From Pseudomonas synxantha BG33R (GTDB lineage Bacteria; Pseudomonadota; Gammaproteobacteria; Pseudomonadales; Pseudomonadaceae): a DNA stretch of 64,000 nucleotides. A program made the translations under genes and the position numbers. This document shows, one piece after another, positions 53,292 through 62,018 of the stretch. The stretch lies in contig NZ_CM001514.1 in assembly GCF_000263715.2 (NCBI RefSeq), forward strand, positions 2,838,936 through 2,902,935, written 5' to 3'. Under the pieces are notes generated by a model. The model had not been told where the DNA came from, did not search any database, and worked only from the letters and a program-made list of their open reading frames with translations. Numbering within the stretch: the first letter of the stretch is position 1; each line of letters begins with the position of its first letter.

Positions 53292-53759
53292 ATGTCCAAC
53301 CAAACCATCAAGACCCCCTGCGTCGGCCTGTGCTCCACGGTCTACGGCGATCTCGTGTGCCGCGGCTGCAAGCGCTTCCACCACGAAGTGATCCAGTGGA
53401 ATGGCTATAACGAAGAAGAAAAGCGTGCAGTCTGGCTCAGGCTTGAGCAACTGCTGGTCCAGGTGATGGCCGGCAAAGTGGAGGTGTTTGACCCCAAGAC
53501 CCTGCGCGGGCAGTTGGAGCAACGCAAGATTCGCTTCGTGCCGCACCAGTCCGAGTATTGCTGGGCCTACCAGTTGATCGCACGCGGGGCGCGGGTGATC
53601 AATAACCTTGAGGCGTACGGCATGGTGCTGTTGCCGGAGTTTCGCGACTGGCCCTTGCCGGACCTGCGCGATGCGATTGATCGGGAGTTCTTTATCCTCT
53701 CTGAAGCGCATTACCAGCGCTATATCGCCCCGGGATTCTTGAAAGATGCGCTGGGCTAA
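53292..53759 (+). CDS. DUF1289 domain protein
   Basis: A 155-residue protein. The N-terminal DUF1289 motif has four cysteines (TPCVGLCSTVYGDLVCRGCK), probably binding zinc or iron, followed by HHEVIQWNGYNEEEKRAVW. The remaining 100 residues are not recognisable. It is divergent from acnB; this pair order is conserved in pseudomonads as I recall (PA1787-PA1788 in PAO1). The ATG at 53292 is preferred over the in-frame GTG at 53280. Confidence 0.87.
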   Translation: MSNQTIKTPCVGLCSTVYGDLVCRGCKRFHHEVIQWNGYNEEEKRAVWLRLEQLLVQVMAGKVEVFDPKTLRGQLEQRKIRFVPHQSEYCWAYQLIARGARVINNLEAYGMVLLPEFRDWPLPDLRDAIDREFFILSEAHYQRYIAPGFLKDALG

Positions 53760-53777
53760 CTGACTGACGAGCTCAAT

Positions 53778-54258
53778 GTGGGAGCTGGCTTGCCTGCGAA
53801 GGCGGCCTGACAGCCGACAAGGATGTTGGATCAGACCGAGTACATATCCGTTGCTGCGGTAACGGCCGCTTATGGTTTCGCTCTTACAGCGACTCACTTT
53901 TGGAGAGGCCCAAAAGTAAGCAAAAGGCCTTCGCCCCACCACTCGGCACCTCGCTGTGGCTCGGTGTGCCCGTAATCCGCCATGGATTTGGGGGGCCGCC
54001 GCCACGCGCCATCCATGGCGCGGGGCGGCTAAACCGGCATCCCTGCCGGTTTACCCCCCAAATCCCTGTCGAATTCCGGCCAGCGTGGTTTGACGGGGCG
54101 CCTGAGATCAAAAGCAGATCAAGAGCGGCTCGCTTCGCATCGTGGTTACTGATGGTTGCTACGTCAGAGTTGTGTAGATACCCATGCTGCGATAGCGGTG
54201 TATCAGAAGCAAATGCGCCAGCTGACCCACCGCAATCGCAGGCAAGCCAGCTCCCACA
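53778..54258. repeat. REPIN carrying nested repeat, copy 3 (full form)
   Basis: REP arms at 53778 onward and ending 54258 enclose a repeat (about 53835-54184) nearly identical to copy 2 and in the same orientation. It includes the cruciform block with stems at 53984-53995 and 54054-54065. The insertion point within the REPIN spacer differs from copies 1 and 2. Confidence 0.88.
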
Positions 54259-54287
54259 TTTGATCTTCATTGCCTGAAGGGTCGGTG

Positions 54288-55151
54288 TCAGGGTTTGGTT
54301 GCCAGCTCTTGCAGGTGATCCATCAACGTCTGCGGCTTGAGCACCAGCACGTCACGTTCCACCGCATCCAGCACCACCTCCGCTGTATTACCGATCAACG
54401 CCCCCGAAATCCCGGTGCGGGCCACGGTGCCGATGATGGTCACCGCCGCGTGCAGCTGATGGGCCATATGCGGGATCAGCACATCGGCCGGGCCTTCCTT
54501 GATATGCAGGTGCCTGTCGTCCACGTCGAACTCGTCCTGGAATGCCTTGCATTGTTCGCGATAGCGCGCCTCGATGGTTTCCTTGAGCTGGAAGGTCGGG
54601 TCGGCTGCCGACAGCATCGGCGACGGGTGGGCGCTGATCACATGCAGTTGCGCCTTGGCCAGGCTGGCGATATCAAAACCATGGTCGATGATCGCATTGT
54701 GCAGTGAGCGGTGTTCGCTGTCGGTATTGCCCACATCGATGGCCGCCAGAATCACTCCGCCCGCCCATGGCGTAGCGGTCTTGACCAACAGCACCGGCGT
54801 GGGGCAGTAGCGCAGCAGCTTCCAGTCCGCCGGCGTCAACAGGGCTTTTTTCAGCGGGCTGTCGGGAAAATGCTGTTTGATCACCAGGCCGCAGCCTTCG
54901 GCTTGCTGCACCTCGATAATGGTGTCATGCAGGCTGTCGTTCCACGCCTGTTCGGTGGTGACGCTGTAACCGTCGTTCTTTAAACCCTCCTTGAGCACAC
55001 TCAACAGCGCCGAATGCTCGTGTTTCTTGTCGCAGACCAGCAAATGCAGGTGCGCGTCGGTCACCCCGGCAATCAGCTTGGCACGCTTGAGGGCCAGGCT
55101 TTCCGAGTGTTCGGGCTCGATGACCACCAGGATGCTGCGGATGGCTTGCAT
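54288..55151 (-). CDS. Universal stress protein, tandem UspA domains
   Basis: A 287-residue protein with two Usp domains (residues about 1-145 and 150-285), as in UspE. The second has the ATP-binding-like segment IIGTVARTGISGALIGNTAE; the first lacks it. The start at 55151 (MQAIRSILVVIEP) has GGAG upstream; a longer open frame runs back through miaE and is not real. A perfect Anr/FNR box is centred about 42 bp before the predicted transcription start, so it should be induced when oxygen is low. PA1789 of P. aeruginosa is its likely equivalent. Confidence 0.88.
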   Translation of the reverse strand: MQAIRSILVVIEPEHSESLALKRAKLIAGVTDAHLHLLVCDKKHEHSALLSVLKEGLKNDGYSVTTEQAWNDSLHDTIIEVQQAEGCGLVIKQHFPDSPLKKALLTPADWKLLRYCPTPVLLVKTATPWAGGVILAAIDVGNTDSEHRSLHNAIIDHGFDIASLAKAQLHVISAHPSPMLSAADPTFQLKETIEARYREQCKAFQDEFDVDDRHLHIKEGPADVLIPHMAHQLHAAVTIIGTVARTGISGALIGNTAEVVLDAVERDVLVLKPQTLMDHLQELATKP

Positions 55152-55182
55152 GATCGGGTTCTCCAGGAAGGGGCATGCGACA

Positions 55183-55225
55183 ACTATAGTTGCTGCCCGC
55201 CAGACGTCATGTTGATGCACATCAA
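55183..55225 (-). promoter_or_regulatory. Anr/FNR-dependent class II promoter of the usp gene
   Basis: TTGATGCACATCAA at 55212-55225 is a perfect match to TTGAT-N4-ATCAA. On the minus strand a TATAGT -10 box (55183-55188) follows after 23 bp, which puts the box centre near -42, the class II activator position. The predicted start is near 55176, with a leader of about 25 nt and a GGAG site. Confidence 0.75.
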
Positions 55226-55257
55226 GGCCGGTGGCTGGTGGTCTGCGGCGGGGTCGG

Positions 55258-55263
55258 TATAAT
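55258..55263 (+). promoter_or_regulatory. -10 box of miaE
   Basis: TATAAT 36 bp before the miaE start, with no good -35. The Anr box lies about 50 bp upstream of the implied start, so miaE might also respond to oxygen. Confidence 0.5.
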
Positions 55264-55298
55264 CGGCGCCCTTTTGTGATCCTTTGCCCGTGAGCCCG

Positions 55299-55901
55299 AT
55301 GAACCTGCCCGAAATCCATGAATTCCTCGGCTGCCGCACCCCCGACGCCTGGGTCCAGGCCGCCCTGGCCGATCAGGACACCCTGCTGATCGACCACAAG
55401 AACTGCGAATTCAAAGCCGCCAGCACCGCCCTGAGCTTGATGGCCAAGTACCACGGCCATGTTGACCTGATCAATATGATGTCGCGCCTGGCCCGCGAAG
55501 AACTGGTGCACCACGAGCAAGTCATGCGCCTGATGAAAAAGCGCAAGGTCGAACTGCGCCAACTGCACGCGGGCCGCTATGCCTCGGGTTTGCGCAAGGT
55601 GGTGCGCAGCCATGAGCCGGTCAAGCTGGTGGACACCCTGGTAGTCGGCGCCTTTATCGAAGCACGCAGCTGCGAGCGTTTCGAAGCATTGGTGCCGCAT
55701 TTGGACGAAGAGCTCGGCAAGTTCTACTTCGGTTTGCTCAAAAGCGAAGCCCGGCACTTCCAGGGTTACTTGAAGCTGGCCTACCAGTATGGCGACGCCA
55801 AGGACATCGCCCAGGTGATCGAGCGGGTGAGGGCGGCCGAGCAGGAGCTGATCGAATCACCCGACATCGAGTTCCGCTTTCACAGTGGCGTGCCAGCCTG
55901 A
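55299..55901 (+). CDS. miaE: tRNA 2-methylthio-N6-isopentenyladenosine-37 hydroxylase
   Basis: A 200-residue di-iron monooxygenase. The ferritin-like ligand motifs are REELVHHEQV and SEARHFQGY, with EARSCERFE between; KNCEFKAAS near residue 35 supplies an early Glu. It hydroxylates ms2i6A37 in tRNA with O2. The ATG at 55299 gives the normal family length. Its last 45 bases overlap the 3' end of the convergent MFS gene. Confidence 0.92.
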   Translation: MNLPEIHEFLGCRTPDAWVQAALADQDTLLIDHKNCEFKAASTALSLMAKYHGHVDLINMMSRLAREELVHHEQVMRLMKKRKVELRQLHAGRYASGLRKVVRSHEPVKLVDTLVVGAFIEARSCERFEALVPHLDEELGKFYFGLLKSEARHFQGYLKLAYQYGDAKDIAQVIERVRAAEQELIESPDIEFRFHSGVPA

Positions 55902-57056
55902 GGCCACCGCCACGCCGATCAAGGCGGTGATCCCGGCGAGCAGCAGGATCACCGTTTGCGTGCCCAACGGCGCTGCCAGCACGGCGATCATCAGGCCCGC
56001 CAACGGCTGCGGCAGGTTGTTGAGCAAGGTGATCACGCCTACCGTCTTGCCGAAATCCTGCACCGGGATCACTTTTTGACGGGTGCTGCGCAGGTACACG
56101 TTGAACATCTTGTCAAAGCCGATCACCAGCAAAAAGCCCACGGCATACGCCCACACACCGGGGCTGACGGCGGTGATCAGCGCGCCGACTGCAATCATCG
56201 AATACGACAGCCCACCCATTACTTTCAACGGCAGTGATGAGCGTGCCAGGTAAAACAGAATCCCGATGGTGACCAGCGCGCCGGCGGCTTGCAGCAGGGC
56301 GTAGGCATCCTTGTCGGCGGCGTATTGGCCGGTAACCATGGCGGCCGAGGTGGCCAGTGTGACCCCGATAATCAGGTTCACGCCGACGGCCAGAATGATG
56401 ATGCGCTTGAGTTCCACCAGGTTGCGGATGTGGCCAAACGCGGTGCGCAGCGGTTGCAGCCAGATACCCGGGGGCTGCCCATGGCTTTGTAGGCTCACCG
56501 TGGTGTTGCGCTGCCAGATCAGCATTGCCAGGTCAGCGAGAACAAACAGTGCGGCGATGGCCAGCACCACCCAGGGCCAGGCCCAAACCTGCAGCATCAG
56601 CGCTGCCAGCAACGGCCCGAGCACCAGGCCGCTCTGGTCGGCAATCTGCGAATAGGACAAGGTCTTGGCGTAGGTGTAATGCTGGAAGACATGCGGCATC
56701 ACCACCTCCCGCGCCATGATGCCCTGAGTGGTCAATACCCCGCACAACGCGGACAGCATCACCAGCCAATGGATCCCGTCGAACAGCCCATACAGCGCCA
56801 CCGCCACCACGCAGGCCAGCGCGCGATACACCTGGCTGATATGCAGAATGCGTACGGGTGAAAACCTGTCGCACAAGGCTCCGCACACCGGAAATGCCAG
56901 ATAGCGCGGCAGCGATTCGACAAAAAACGCCAGGCCCGCCCACGACACACTTTGCGTGGTCTGGAACACGATCAGCGGCACGATGAACAGCAGGATCTGG
57001 TCGGCCAGCCGCGAGAGGAACAGCGAAACGAAGAACGCCAGGTAATCCTTGCGCAT
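55857..57056 (-). CDS. MFS transporter
   Basis: A 399-residue protein with 12 predicted TM helices. It starts MRKDYLAFFVSLFLSRLADQ after a strong AAGGAG site. The inter-helix motif CGALCDRFSPVRILHISQVY corresponds to the MFS loop 2-3 signature. It resembles the enterobactin-exporter/macrolide-efflux type of MFS; the substrate is unknown. It is divergent from parR and convergent with miaE, overlapping it by 45 bp. Confidence 0.83.
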   Translation of the reverse strand: MRKDYLAFFVSLFLSRLADQILLFIVPLIVFQTTQSVSWAGLAFFVESLPRYLAFPVCGALCDRFSPVRILHISQVYRALACVVAVALYGLFDGIHWLVMLSALCGVLTTQGIMAREVVMPHVFQHYTYAKTLSYSQIADQSGLVLGPLLAALMLQVWAWPWVVLAIAALFVLADLAMLIWQRNTTVSLQSHGQPPGIWLQPLRTAFGHIRNLVELKRIIILAVGVNLIIGVTLATSAAMVTGQYAADKDAYALLQAAGALVTIGILFYLARSSLPLKVMGGLSYSMIAVGALITAVSPGVWAYAVGFLLVIGFDKMFNVYLRSTRQKVIPVQDFGKTVGVITLLNNLPQPLAGLMIAVLAAPLGTQTVILLLAGITALIGVAVASGWHATVKAELDVG

Positions 57057-57170
57057 ACAACTCCTTGTGAATGGCGTTAAAGATTGCAGGCTATTTGTTA
57101 AAAACTCTTAAAAGCATGAAGCTTCATCGGCTCGTACTGGCCAGCTGCTTCTGTGCGCCTGCTTGCCACC

Positions 57171-57176
57171 TATAAT
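57171..57176 (+). promoter_or_regulatory. -10 box of parRS
   Basis: TATAAT 37 bp before the parR ATG. The -35 region (GCTTCT about 17 bp upstream) is poor, as expected for an activated promoter. Confidence 0.5.
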
Positions 57177-57213
57177 GCGCGCACTTCAATCTGCGTTTCT
57201 ACACTGAGAACTT

Positions 57214-57921
57214 ATGGAAAACCTGGGTCTGGGCAAGGTCCTGCTCGTTGAGGACGATGAAAAGCTGGCGGGGCTGATCGCGCAGTTCCTGTCGCAGCAT
57301 GGTTTTGAGGTGCGTGTCGTGCACCGGGGCGATGAAGCCCTGGCAGCGTTCCTGGACTTCAAACCCAGGATTGTCGTGCTCGATTTGATGCTGCCAGGCC
57401 AGAGCGGGCTGCATGTTTGCCGCGAAATTCGCACTGTGTCAGACACGCCCATCGTGATCCTGACAGCCAAGGAAGACGATCTGGACCATATCCTGGGCCT
57501 TGAGTCCGGGGCTGACGATTACGTGATCAAGCCGATCAAGCCGCCAGTGCTGCTTGCGCGTTTGCGTGCGTTGCAGCGCCGCCAGATGCCCGAGCCCGCG
57601 GCGCGGGGTGCCCTGGAGTTCGGCCGCTTGTCGATTGATCGCAGCTGCCGGGGCGTCAGCCTGGGCGGTCAGACCATCGACCTGACGACCATGGAGTTCG
57701 AGTTGCTGTGGTTACTGGCCAGCAGCTCGGGCAAGATCCTCTCGCGCGATGACATCCTCAACCGTATGCGTGGCATTGCCTTTGATGGCCTCAATCGCAG
57801 CGTTGACGTCTACATCAGCAAATTGCGCGGCAAGCTCAACGACAACCCACGCGAGCCGGTGTGCATCAAAACCATCTGGGGCAAGGGTTACCTGTTCAAT
57901 CCGTTCGCGTGGGAGGTTTAG
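57214..57921 (+). CDS. parR: Response regulator ParR (RstA/OmpR type)
   Basis: A 235-residue regulator. The receiver domain has the acidic pair at 14-15, the phosphorylated Asp at 57 (VVLDLMLPG) and the Lys in YVIKPI. The winged helix is at about 130-232 (TMEFELLWLLASSSGKILSR, RSVDVYISKLRGKL). It is RstA-like, and its length, its partner and the adjacent convergent mipBA operon match ParR of P. aeruginosa, which controls lipid A modification and efflux in response to cationic peptides. The symbol rests on context and memory. Confidence 0.78.
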   Translation: MENLGLGKVLLVEDDEKLAGLIAQFLSQHGFEVRVVHRGDEALAAFLDFKPRIVVLDLMLPGQSGLHVCREIRTVSDTPIVILTAKEDDLDHILGLESGADDYVIKPIKPPVLLARLRALQRRQMPEPAARGALEFGRLSIDRSCRGVSLGGQTIDLTTMEFELLWLLASSSGKILSRDDILNRMRGIAFDGLNRSVDVYISKLRGKLNDNPREPVCIKTIWGKGYLFNPFAWEV

Positions 57922-59199
57922 ATGCTGCGCTTGTATCTGCGCCTCTATGTGATCCTCGCGCTCGGCCTGGCCGGGTCGGTCTGGCTGGTCAACTATGGCC
58001 TGGACGCTTACATGCCCGAGTCCAACGAGACGTATAACCGTGAAGCCTTGCGCGGCCCGGCGTGGGCCCTGGTGGAACAATTGCGACCGGTACAGGGAGA
58101 GGCGCGCCAGGCACGCCTGGATGAGCTGCAGCCGCATTATGGCTTGCGCCTGAAACTGGTGCAGCGCGACGCCCAGCACCTGAGCGAGCGCGAACAGAAA
58201 CTCCTGGCGAGTGACCAAGTGGTGGTACGCGAGGATTTTATGAAGTTCCTGTCAGCGATTGACGGCGGCCCGCAATTACTTGAGATCCAGCTGCCGGAAG
58301 AACCCAAATGGCTGTACTTGTGGGCTTATGGCTTTCTGGGCGCAGGCCTGGCCATCGTCCTGTATTTCTGGGTACGCCCGCACTGGCGTGACCTGGAGCA
58401 TATCCGCCTGGCGGCGCAACGTTTTGGTGACAATGACCTCGGCTCACGCATCCTGTTGCCAAGGCGTTCCACCGTGCGCGAACTGGCGGGGCACTTCAAC
58501 CAGATGGCCGAGCGCATCGAGAGCCTGATCGCCAACCAGCGCGAACTCACCAACGCCGTATCTCACGAGTTGCGCACACCGATTGCGCGTTTGTCGTTTG
58601 AACTTGATCAACTGCGCCAGCAGATCGATCCACGCCAGAGCAGCGAGTTGATTGCCGATATGTACGCCGACCTCGGCGAGCTGGAAGAAATGGTTTCCGA
58701 ACTGTTGACCTACGCCAGCCTGGAGCGCGGTGCCACCCAGGTCACCCGCGAGAACATCGAAGCCCACAGCTGGCTCGACAGCGTGATCGGCAGTGTGGCC
58801 CTGGAGGCCGAAGCACAGGGGGTGCAGTTATCGCTGCGTACCTGTGAGGTCGACTTTATCCGCATCGAGCCACGCTTTATGGCGCGGGCGGTGATCAACC
58901 TGCTGCGTAACGCCATCCGTTATGCCGATCGCCGCGTGGAAGTGTCGCTGGTCAAGTTCGGCAACGGCTATGAAGTACGGGTCAATGACGATGGCCCAGG
59001 CGTGCCGCTGGAGGGTCGCACCAAGATCTTCGAACCCTTCCTGCGCCTCGACGCCAGCCGCGACCGCCGCACGGGAGGGTTTGGCTTGGGCCTGGCGTTG
59101 GTCAAGCGCGTCAGCCAGTGGCATGGCGGGCACGTGGAAGTGCTGGATTCGGAGTGGGGCGGGGCGTCGTTTCGGATGACCTGGGCGTATGCCGAGTAA
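57922..59199 (+). CDS. parS: Sensor histidine kinase ParS (RstB type)
   Basis: A 425-residue kinase starting directly after the parR stop. TM helices lie at about 6-24 and 134-152, enclosing a periplasmic sensor domain of about 110 residues. HAMP follows (YFWVRPHWRDLEHIRLAAQR), then the H-box NAVSHELRTPIARL near 215, and N, G1 and G2 boxes (INLLRNAIRYAD, VNDDGPGVPLEGR, GGFGLGLALVKR). The WVRPHW..AAQRFGD stretch is very close to RstB. Expected to sense cationic peptides. Confidence 0.8.
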   Translation: MLRLYLRLYVILALGLAGSVWLVNYGLDAYMPESNETYNREALRGPAWALVEQLRPVQGEARQARLDELQPHYGLRLKLVQRDAQHLSEREQKLLASDQVVVREDFMKFLSAIDGGPQLLEIQLPEEPKWLYLWAYGFLGAGLAIVLYFWVRPHWRDLEHIRLAAQRFGDNDLGSRILLPRRSTVRELAGHFNQMAERIESLIANQRELTNAVSHELRTPIARLSFELDQLRQQIDPRQSSELIADMYADLGELEEMVSELLTYASLERGATQVTRENIEAHSWLDSVIGSVALEAEAQGVQLSLRTCEVDFIRIEPRFMARAVINLLRNAIRYADRRVEVSLVKFGNGYEVRVNDDGPGVPLEGRTKIFEPFLRLDASRDRRTGGFGLGLALVKRVSQWHGGHVEVLDSEWGGASFRMTWAYAE

Positions 59200-59211
59200 C
59201 ACCTTTTGAAT

Positions 59212-59228
59212 ACCCCCCTCCCACATTT
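59212..59228. repeat. REP fragment
   Basis: CCCCCCTCCCACATTTG, one decayed REP arm between the convergent parS and mipA genes. I see no strong terminator in this 50-bp gap. Confidence 0.55.
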
Positions 59229-59249
59229 GGATTGGGTTACCAATTTGAA

Positions 59250-60041
59250 TCAGAAGGTGTATTCCACCATCCCCATCACCGACGTCTGCAAGCGGCGCTC
59301 CACAATCGGGCTCTTGCCCGCTTTATCCGCCAGGTACTGCACATCCAGCAGCGTCGAGAACTGTGTGTGCTCGCTGATTGGCAAGCTCCACGTAAGGTTC
59401 ATGCCATTGCTGATATTGCCGCCGCTGGCCTTATATGCCTTGAAGCGGCTGCGCGCGGCTTGGCCGGTGGTCACGCCGTACCAGGTCTGCAGGTAGTCAC
59501 GGTCACCAAAGTGGCTGTTGATGGCAGCATCGACGGAACCGAAGCGCCCCTCATACAGATTGGTACCCAAGCTCAACTCCACGTGGGTAAAAGCCTTGCC
59601 GGTGTCCTTGTGTTTATCTTCTTCAAGCGCATGTTCCAGGGTGGCACCGATGATCACGCCGCCGAGGTTGTAGGCGGCACTCACCCCCAGTTGCGGGCGT
59701 GATTTGATCTCGCCCATGCCTTTGAGGCGTTTGGAACCGGCATGCATGCTTTCGTTTTTATCCTTGCGCGAATCGCTTGCGCCAATGTATGCGCTGAAGC
59801 TCAAGGCATTGCCTTCGTAACCCCAGCCCAGGCCCGTATCAGTGTCGAGGAAGACGCCCCAAGGGCTGATGATTTTGCCGCCCAGCACAGGCGCCGTCAT
59901 GCGTTCGTCGCTGCCACTGTAGCGGGGGGCGTTGGCTATGCCGGCCTTGAGGCTGTATTGCCAGTCTTCGGCAAGCGCCGTGTCGGCGGCGGCAAGCAGG
60001 CACAGTGAGGTCACTGACAGGCACAGGTTTTTTGCGTGCAT
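59250..60041 (-). CDS. mipA: MipA/OmpV family outer-membrane protein
   Basis: A 263-residue protein with a signal peptide (CLSVTSLCLLAAADTALA) and an outer-membrane beta-barrel of the MipA/OmpV type, with alternating strands and a C-terminal aromatic residue (MGMVEYTF). It follows mipB by 16 bp in the same operon. As I recall, in P. aeruginosa MipA and MipB act together as envelope detectors of polymyxins that feed ParRS; the arrangement here is the same. Confidence 0.8.
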   Translation of the reverse strand: MHAKNLCLSVTSLCLLAAADTALAEDWQYSLKAGIANAPRYSGSDERMTAPVLGGKIISPWGVFLDTDTGLGWGYEGNALSFSAYIGASDSRKDKNESMHAGSKRLKGMGEIKSRPQLGVSAAYNLGGVIIGATLEHALEEDKHKDTGKAFTHVELSLGTNLYEGRFGSVDAAINSHFGDRDYLQTWYGVTTGQAARSRFKAYKASGGNISNGMNLTWSLPISEHTQFSTLLDVQYLADKAGKSPIVERRLQTSVMGMVEYTF

Positions 60042-60057
60042 CAGGTGTTTCTCCAGG

Positions 60058-61881
60058 TTAGAAATTCAAGGGTGTGTGGGGGGACTGGGTGCGTTTGAAG
60101 GAATAACCCGAAGCGCTCAGCCCGTTGACCTGGCGGCTGACGGTGTCGCCCAGGCCGTAGCCGGTGCCGGCGAGTACCGCGTGGGCGTTGTCGACCGGCA
60201 GCAGGATGTAGTCAGTCAGTGGCTCGTCGTGCAATTGGCCGCGGATCACCAGGAAGCCGTCTTCCAGGCGCACGCTGATACCGCTCAACGGTGCGTCGGG
60301 TTCATGGCTATTGAGTACCTGATAGGTGCCGATGGTGTCGGCCCAAGCCGTAGACAGGGTCGGCGGCTCGATGCGCTCACCGATGGCAATGCGTTGGCCG
60401 TGGCTGCGGGCCGTGAGCATCTGCCGGCCTTGTACCGTCACTACATCAAGCTGGATGCGACCCAGGTCGCCCAGGTCCTTGAGCCAAAAACCCAGGACCT
60501 TTTTCTGCGCACGCAGCCAGCCCTGGTCATCGCGTAGCAAGTCGAAGGTGTAGCCGGCCAGTTCGCCGGCCAGGCGCTCACGGTCATCCTTGATACGGAA
60601 TATGCCCCAGGGGGTCGCGTAGAACCCGGCCAGGCGCTTGCGGTCGACGGCCGCTGGCACGTGGCGCAGTTTCAGACCGTGGCTGGGAGCCCGGCAGTCG
60701 TCGGCGCAGGCGCGCTCGCCGGTGTGTGCCTCAAGCATCAGGCGCAGGCTGTCGGTGGCCAACGACACCACCATCTCTTCGGCATTGCTGTCGTTGGCCA
60801 TGATGATCACGGCCAGTTGCTGGTCCGGCAGCAGGGTCAACTGGGCGGCAAAATCATCGCCGCCGCCGCTGTGCTGGTAAGTACGCACCCCAGGGGTAAT
60901 CGGCTCGTCACCGCATGGCGCCAGAAACCAGCCCAGGCCCATCTGGCAGTCAAAATCCAAGGCGTTGCCGGTGTTTTGCTGGGTGAACATTTGATCTATT
61001 GAAGCGCTGCCCAGCACGCGGTTGCCCTTGTAGGTGCCTTTGGCAAACAACATCTGCACGTAGTGACTCAGATCCTTGGGGCTGGCCCACAGGCCACCGG
61101 CGGCAAGGTCGCGTACCTGGGCGTCGGTGCTGGCGTTGCCGTCCTCATAACCCAGGGCGCGAAAGCTCAATTGTGCACCGGTGCCGAGGAAACTGGACTG
61201 GTTCATGTGCAAGGGGGCCAACAGGCTGCTTTGTAGCTGGGCCTCGAAGCTTTTGCCGCTGCTGCGCTCGATGGCGGCACCCACCAGCGAGTAGCCGAGG
61301 TTGGAATAGGCCACCTGAAAACCGGGCGGGCTGCTCAGCCATACGCCCGACACGCGCATCGGCATCTGCCCCATGGCATAGGTGCTGTGCAGGTCACGCA
61401 GGTGCTCACTGGGCAGGCCGGATTGATGGCTGAGCAAACGCCGTAACGTGATGGCGCGATCTGCTTCGGCCTGGTCGTCATGAAAGCGCGAGCGTACGTA
61501 AAACTCACGCAGGGTTTGCTGGATCGGTGCATCCAGTGCCAGGCGCTGTTGCTCCACCAACTGCAACGCCGCCGTGGCGGTGATCAGTTTGGAAATCCCC
61601 CCGGCGCGAAACGCCGTGTTGGGCGTCACCGGTACGCCCTGGGCCTTGTCGGCCAGGCCAAAGCCTCGGGCCCAGATCAACTCCTGGCCATTGACCAGGG
61701 CAATCGACAAGCCTGCCACATTTTCCCGGACCATCTCCCGGGGTATGCGGGTTTGCAGGTAACGGATGATCGCGCCGTAATCGCCTTTTTGAATCGGCGG
61801 CGGAGCAGGCGGTTGCGAGTGGCAACCGATACTGCTCAGCAGGCAACCCAATAGCGGAATACCGCGCAGTCTGCGAAACAT
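60058..61881 (-). CDS. mipB: MipB-like lipoprotein with inactive beta-lactamase fold
   Basis: A 607-residue protein with a lipoprotein-type signal (RRLRGIPLLGCLLSSIGC, Cys20). A class C beta-lactamase-like domain covers residues about 35-400: FRAGGISK (91-98) sits where the SxxK motif should be, AYSNLGY is the YxN motif and HSGGGDD replaces KTG. The nucleophilic Ser is replaced by Gly95, while Lys98 is kept. The C-terminal 200 residues form a lipocalin-like or DUF3471-type beta domain. The start is ATG at 61881; GTG at 61890 is possible. First gene of the operon with mipA. Equivalent to PA1797 by position. Confidence 0.72.
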   Translation of the reverse strand: MFRRLRGIPLLGCLLSSIGCHSQPPAPPPIQKGDYGAIIRYLQTRIPREMVRENVAGLSIALVNGQELIWARGFGLADKAQGVPVTPNTAFRAGGISKLITATAALQLVEQQRLALDAPIQQTLREFYVRSRFHDDQAEADRAITLRRLLSHQSGLPSEHLRDLHSTYAMGQMPMRVSGVWLSSPPGFQVAYSNLGYSLVGAAIERSSGKSFEAQLQSSLLAPLHMNQSSFLGTGAQLSFRALGYEDGNASTDAQVRDLAAGGLWASPKDLSHYVQMLFAKGTYKGNRVLGSASIDQMFTQQNTGNALDFDCQMGLGWFLAPCGDEPITPGVRTYQHSGGGDDFAAQLTLLPDQQLAVIIMANDSNAEEMVVSLATDSLRLMLEAHTGERACADDCRAPSHGLKLRHVPAAVDRKRLAGFYATPWGIFRIKDDRERLAGELAGYTFDLLRDDQGWLRAQKKVLGFWLKDLGDLGRIQLDVVTVQGRQMLTARSHGQRIAIGERIEPPTLSTAWADTIGTYQVLNSHEPDAPLSGISVRLEDGFLVIRGQLHDEPLTDYILLPVDNAHAVLAGTGYGLGDTVSRQVNGLSASGYSFKRTQSPHTPLNF

Positions 61882-61987
61882 CAAGAGCACCCGAATGATG
61901 ATTTGGATGCTGGAATGCTAGGGCGGCGGGGGCTGAGAATCTTTGAGTGCTTTGTCGGGAAACTGTCAAAGACTGTTAACGGCCAAC

Positions 61988-62015
61988 TGTAGGCGCGAGC
62001 TTGCTCGCGCCTACA
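61988..62015. repeat. REP palindrome (GCGAGCTTGCTCGC type)
   Basis: Perfect 28-bp palindrome-like sequence TGTAGGCGCGAGC/TTGCTCGCGCCTACA, three bases beyond the stop codon of the LysR gene; probably also a transcription end for it. Confidence 0.75.
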
Positions 62016-62018
62016 AGA

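Noticed and set aside
53900..54277. 125-codon frame across nested repeat copy 3 (similar one at 41902-42297)
   Set aside because: It runs through inverted repeats and REP arms, differs in its ends between copies, and is broken in copy 1. It is repeat sequence, not a gene.
55152..55757. N-terminal extension of the universal stress protein frame through miaE
   Set aside because: Open by chance opposite miaE; the Usp homology, GGAG site and Anr promoter all fit the start at 55151.
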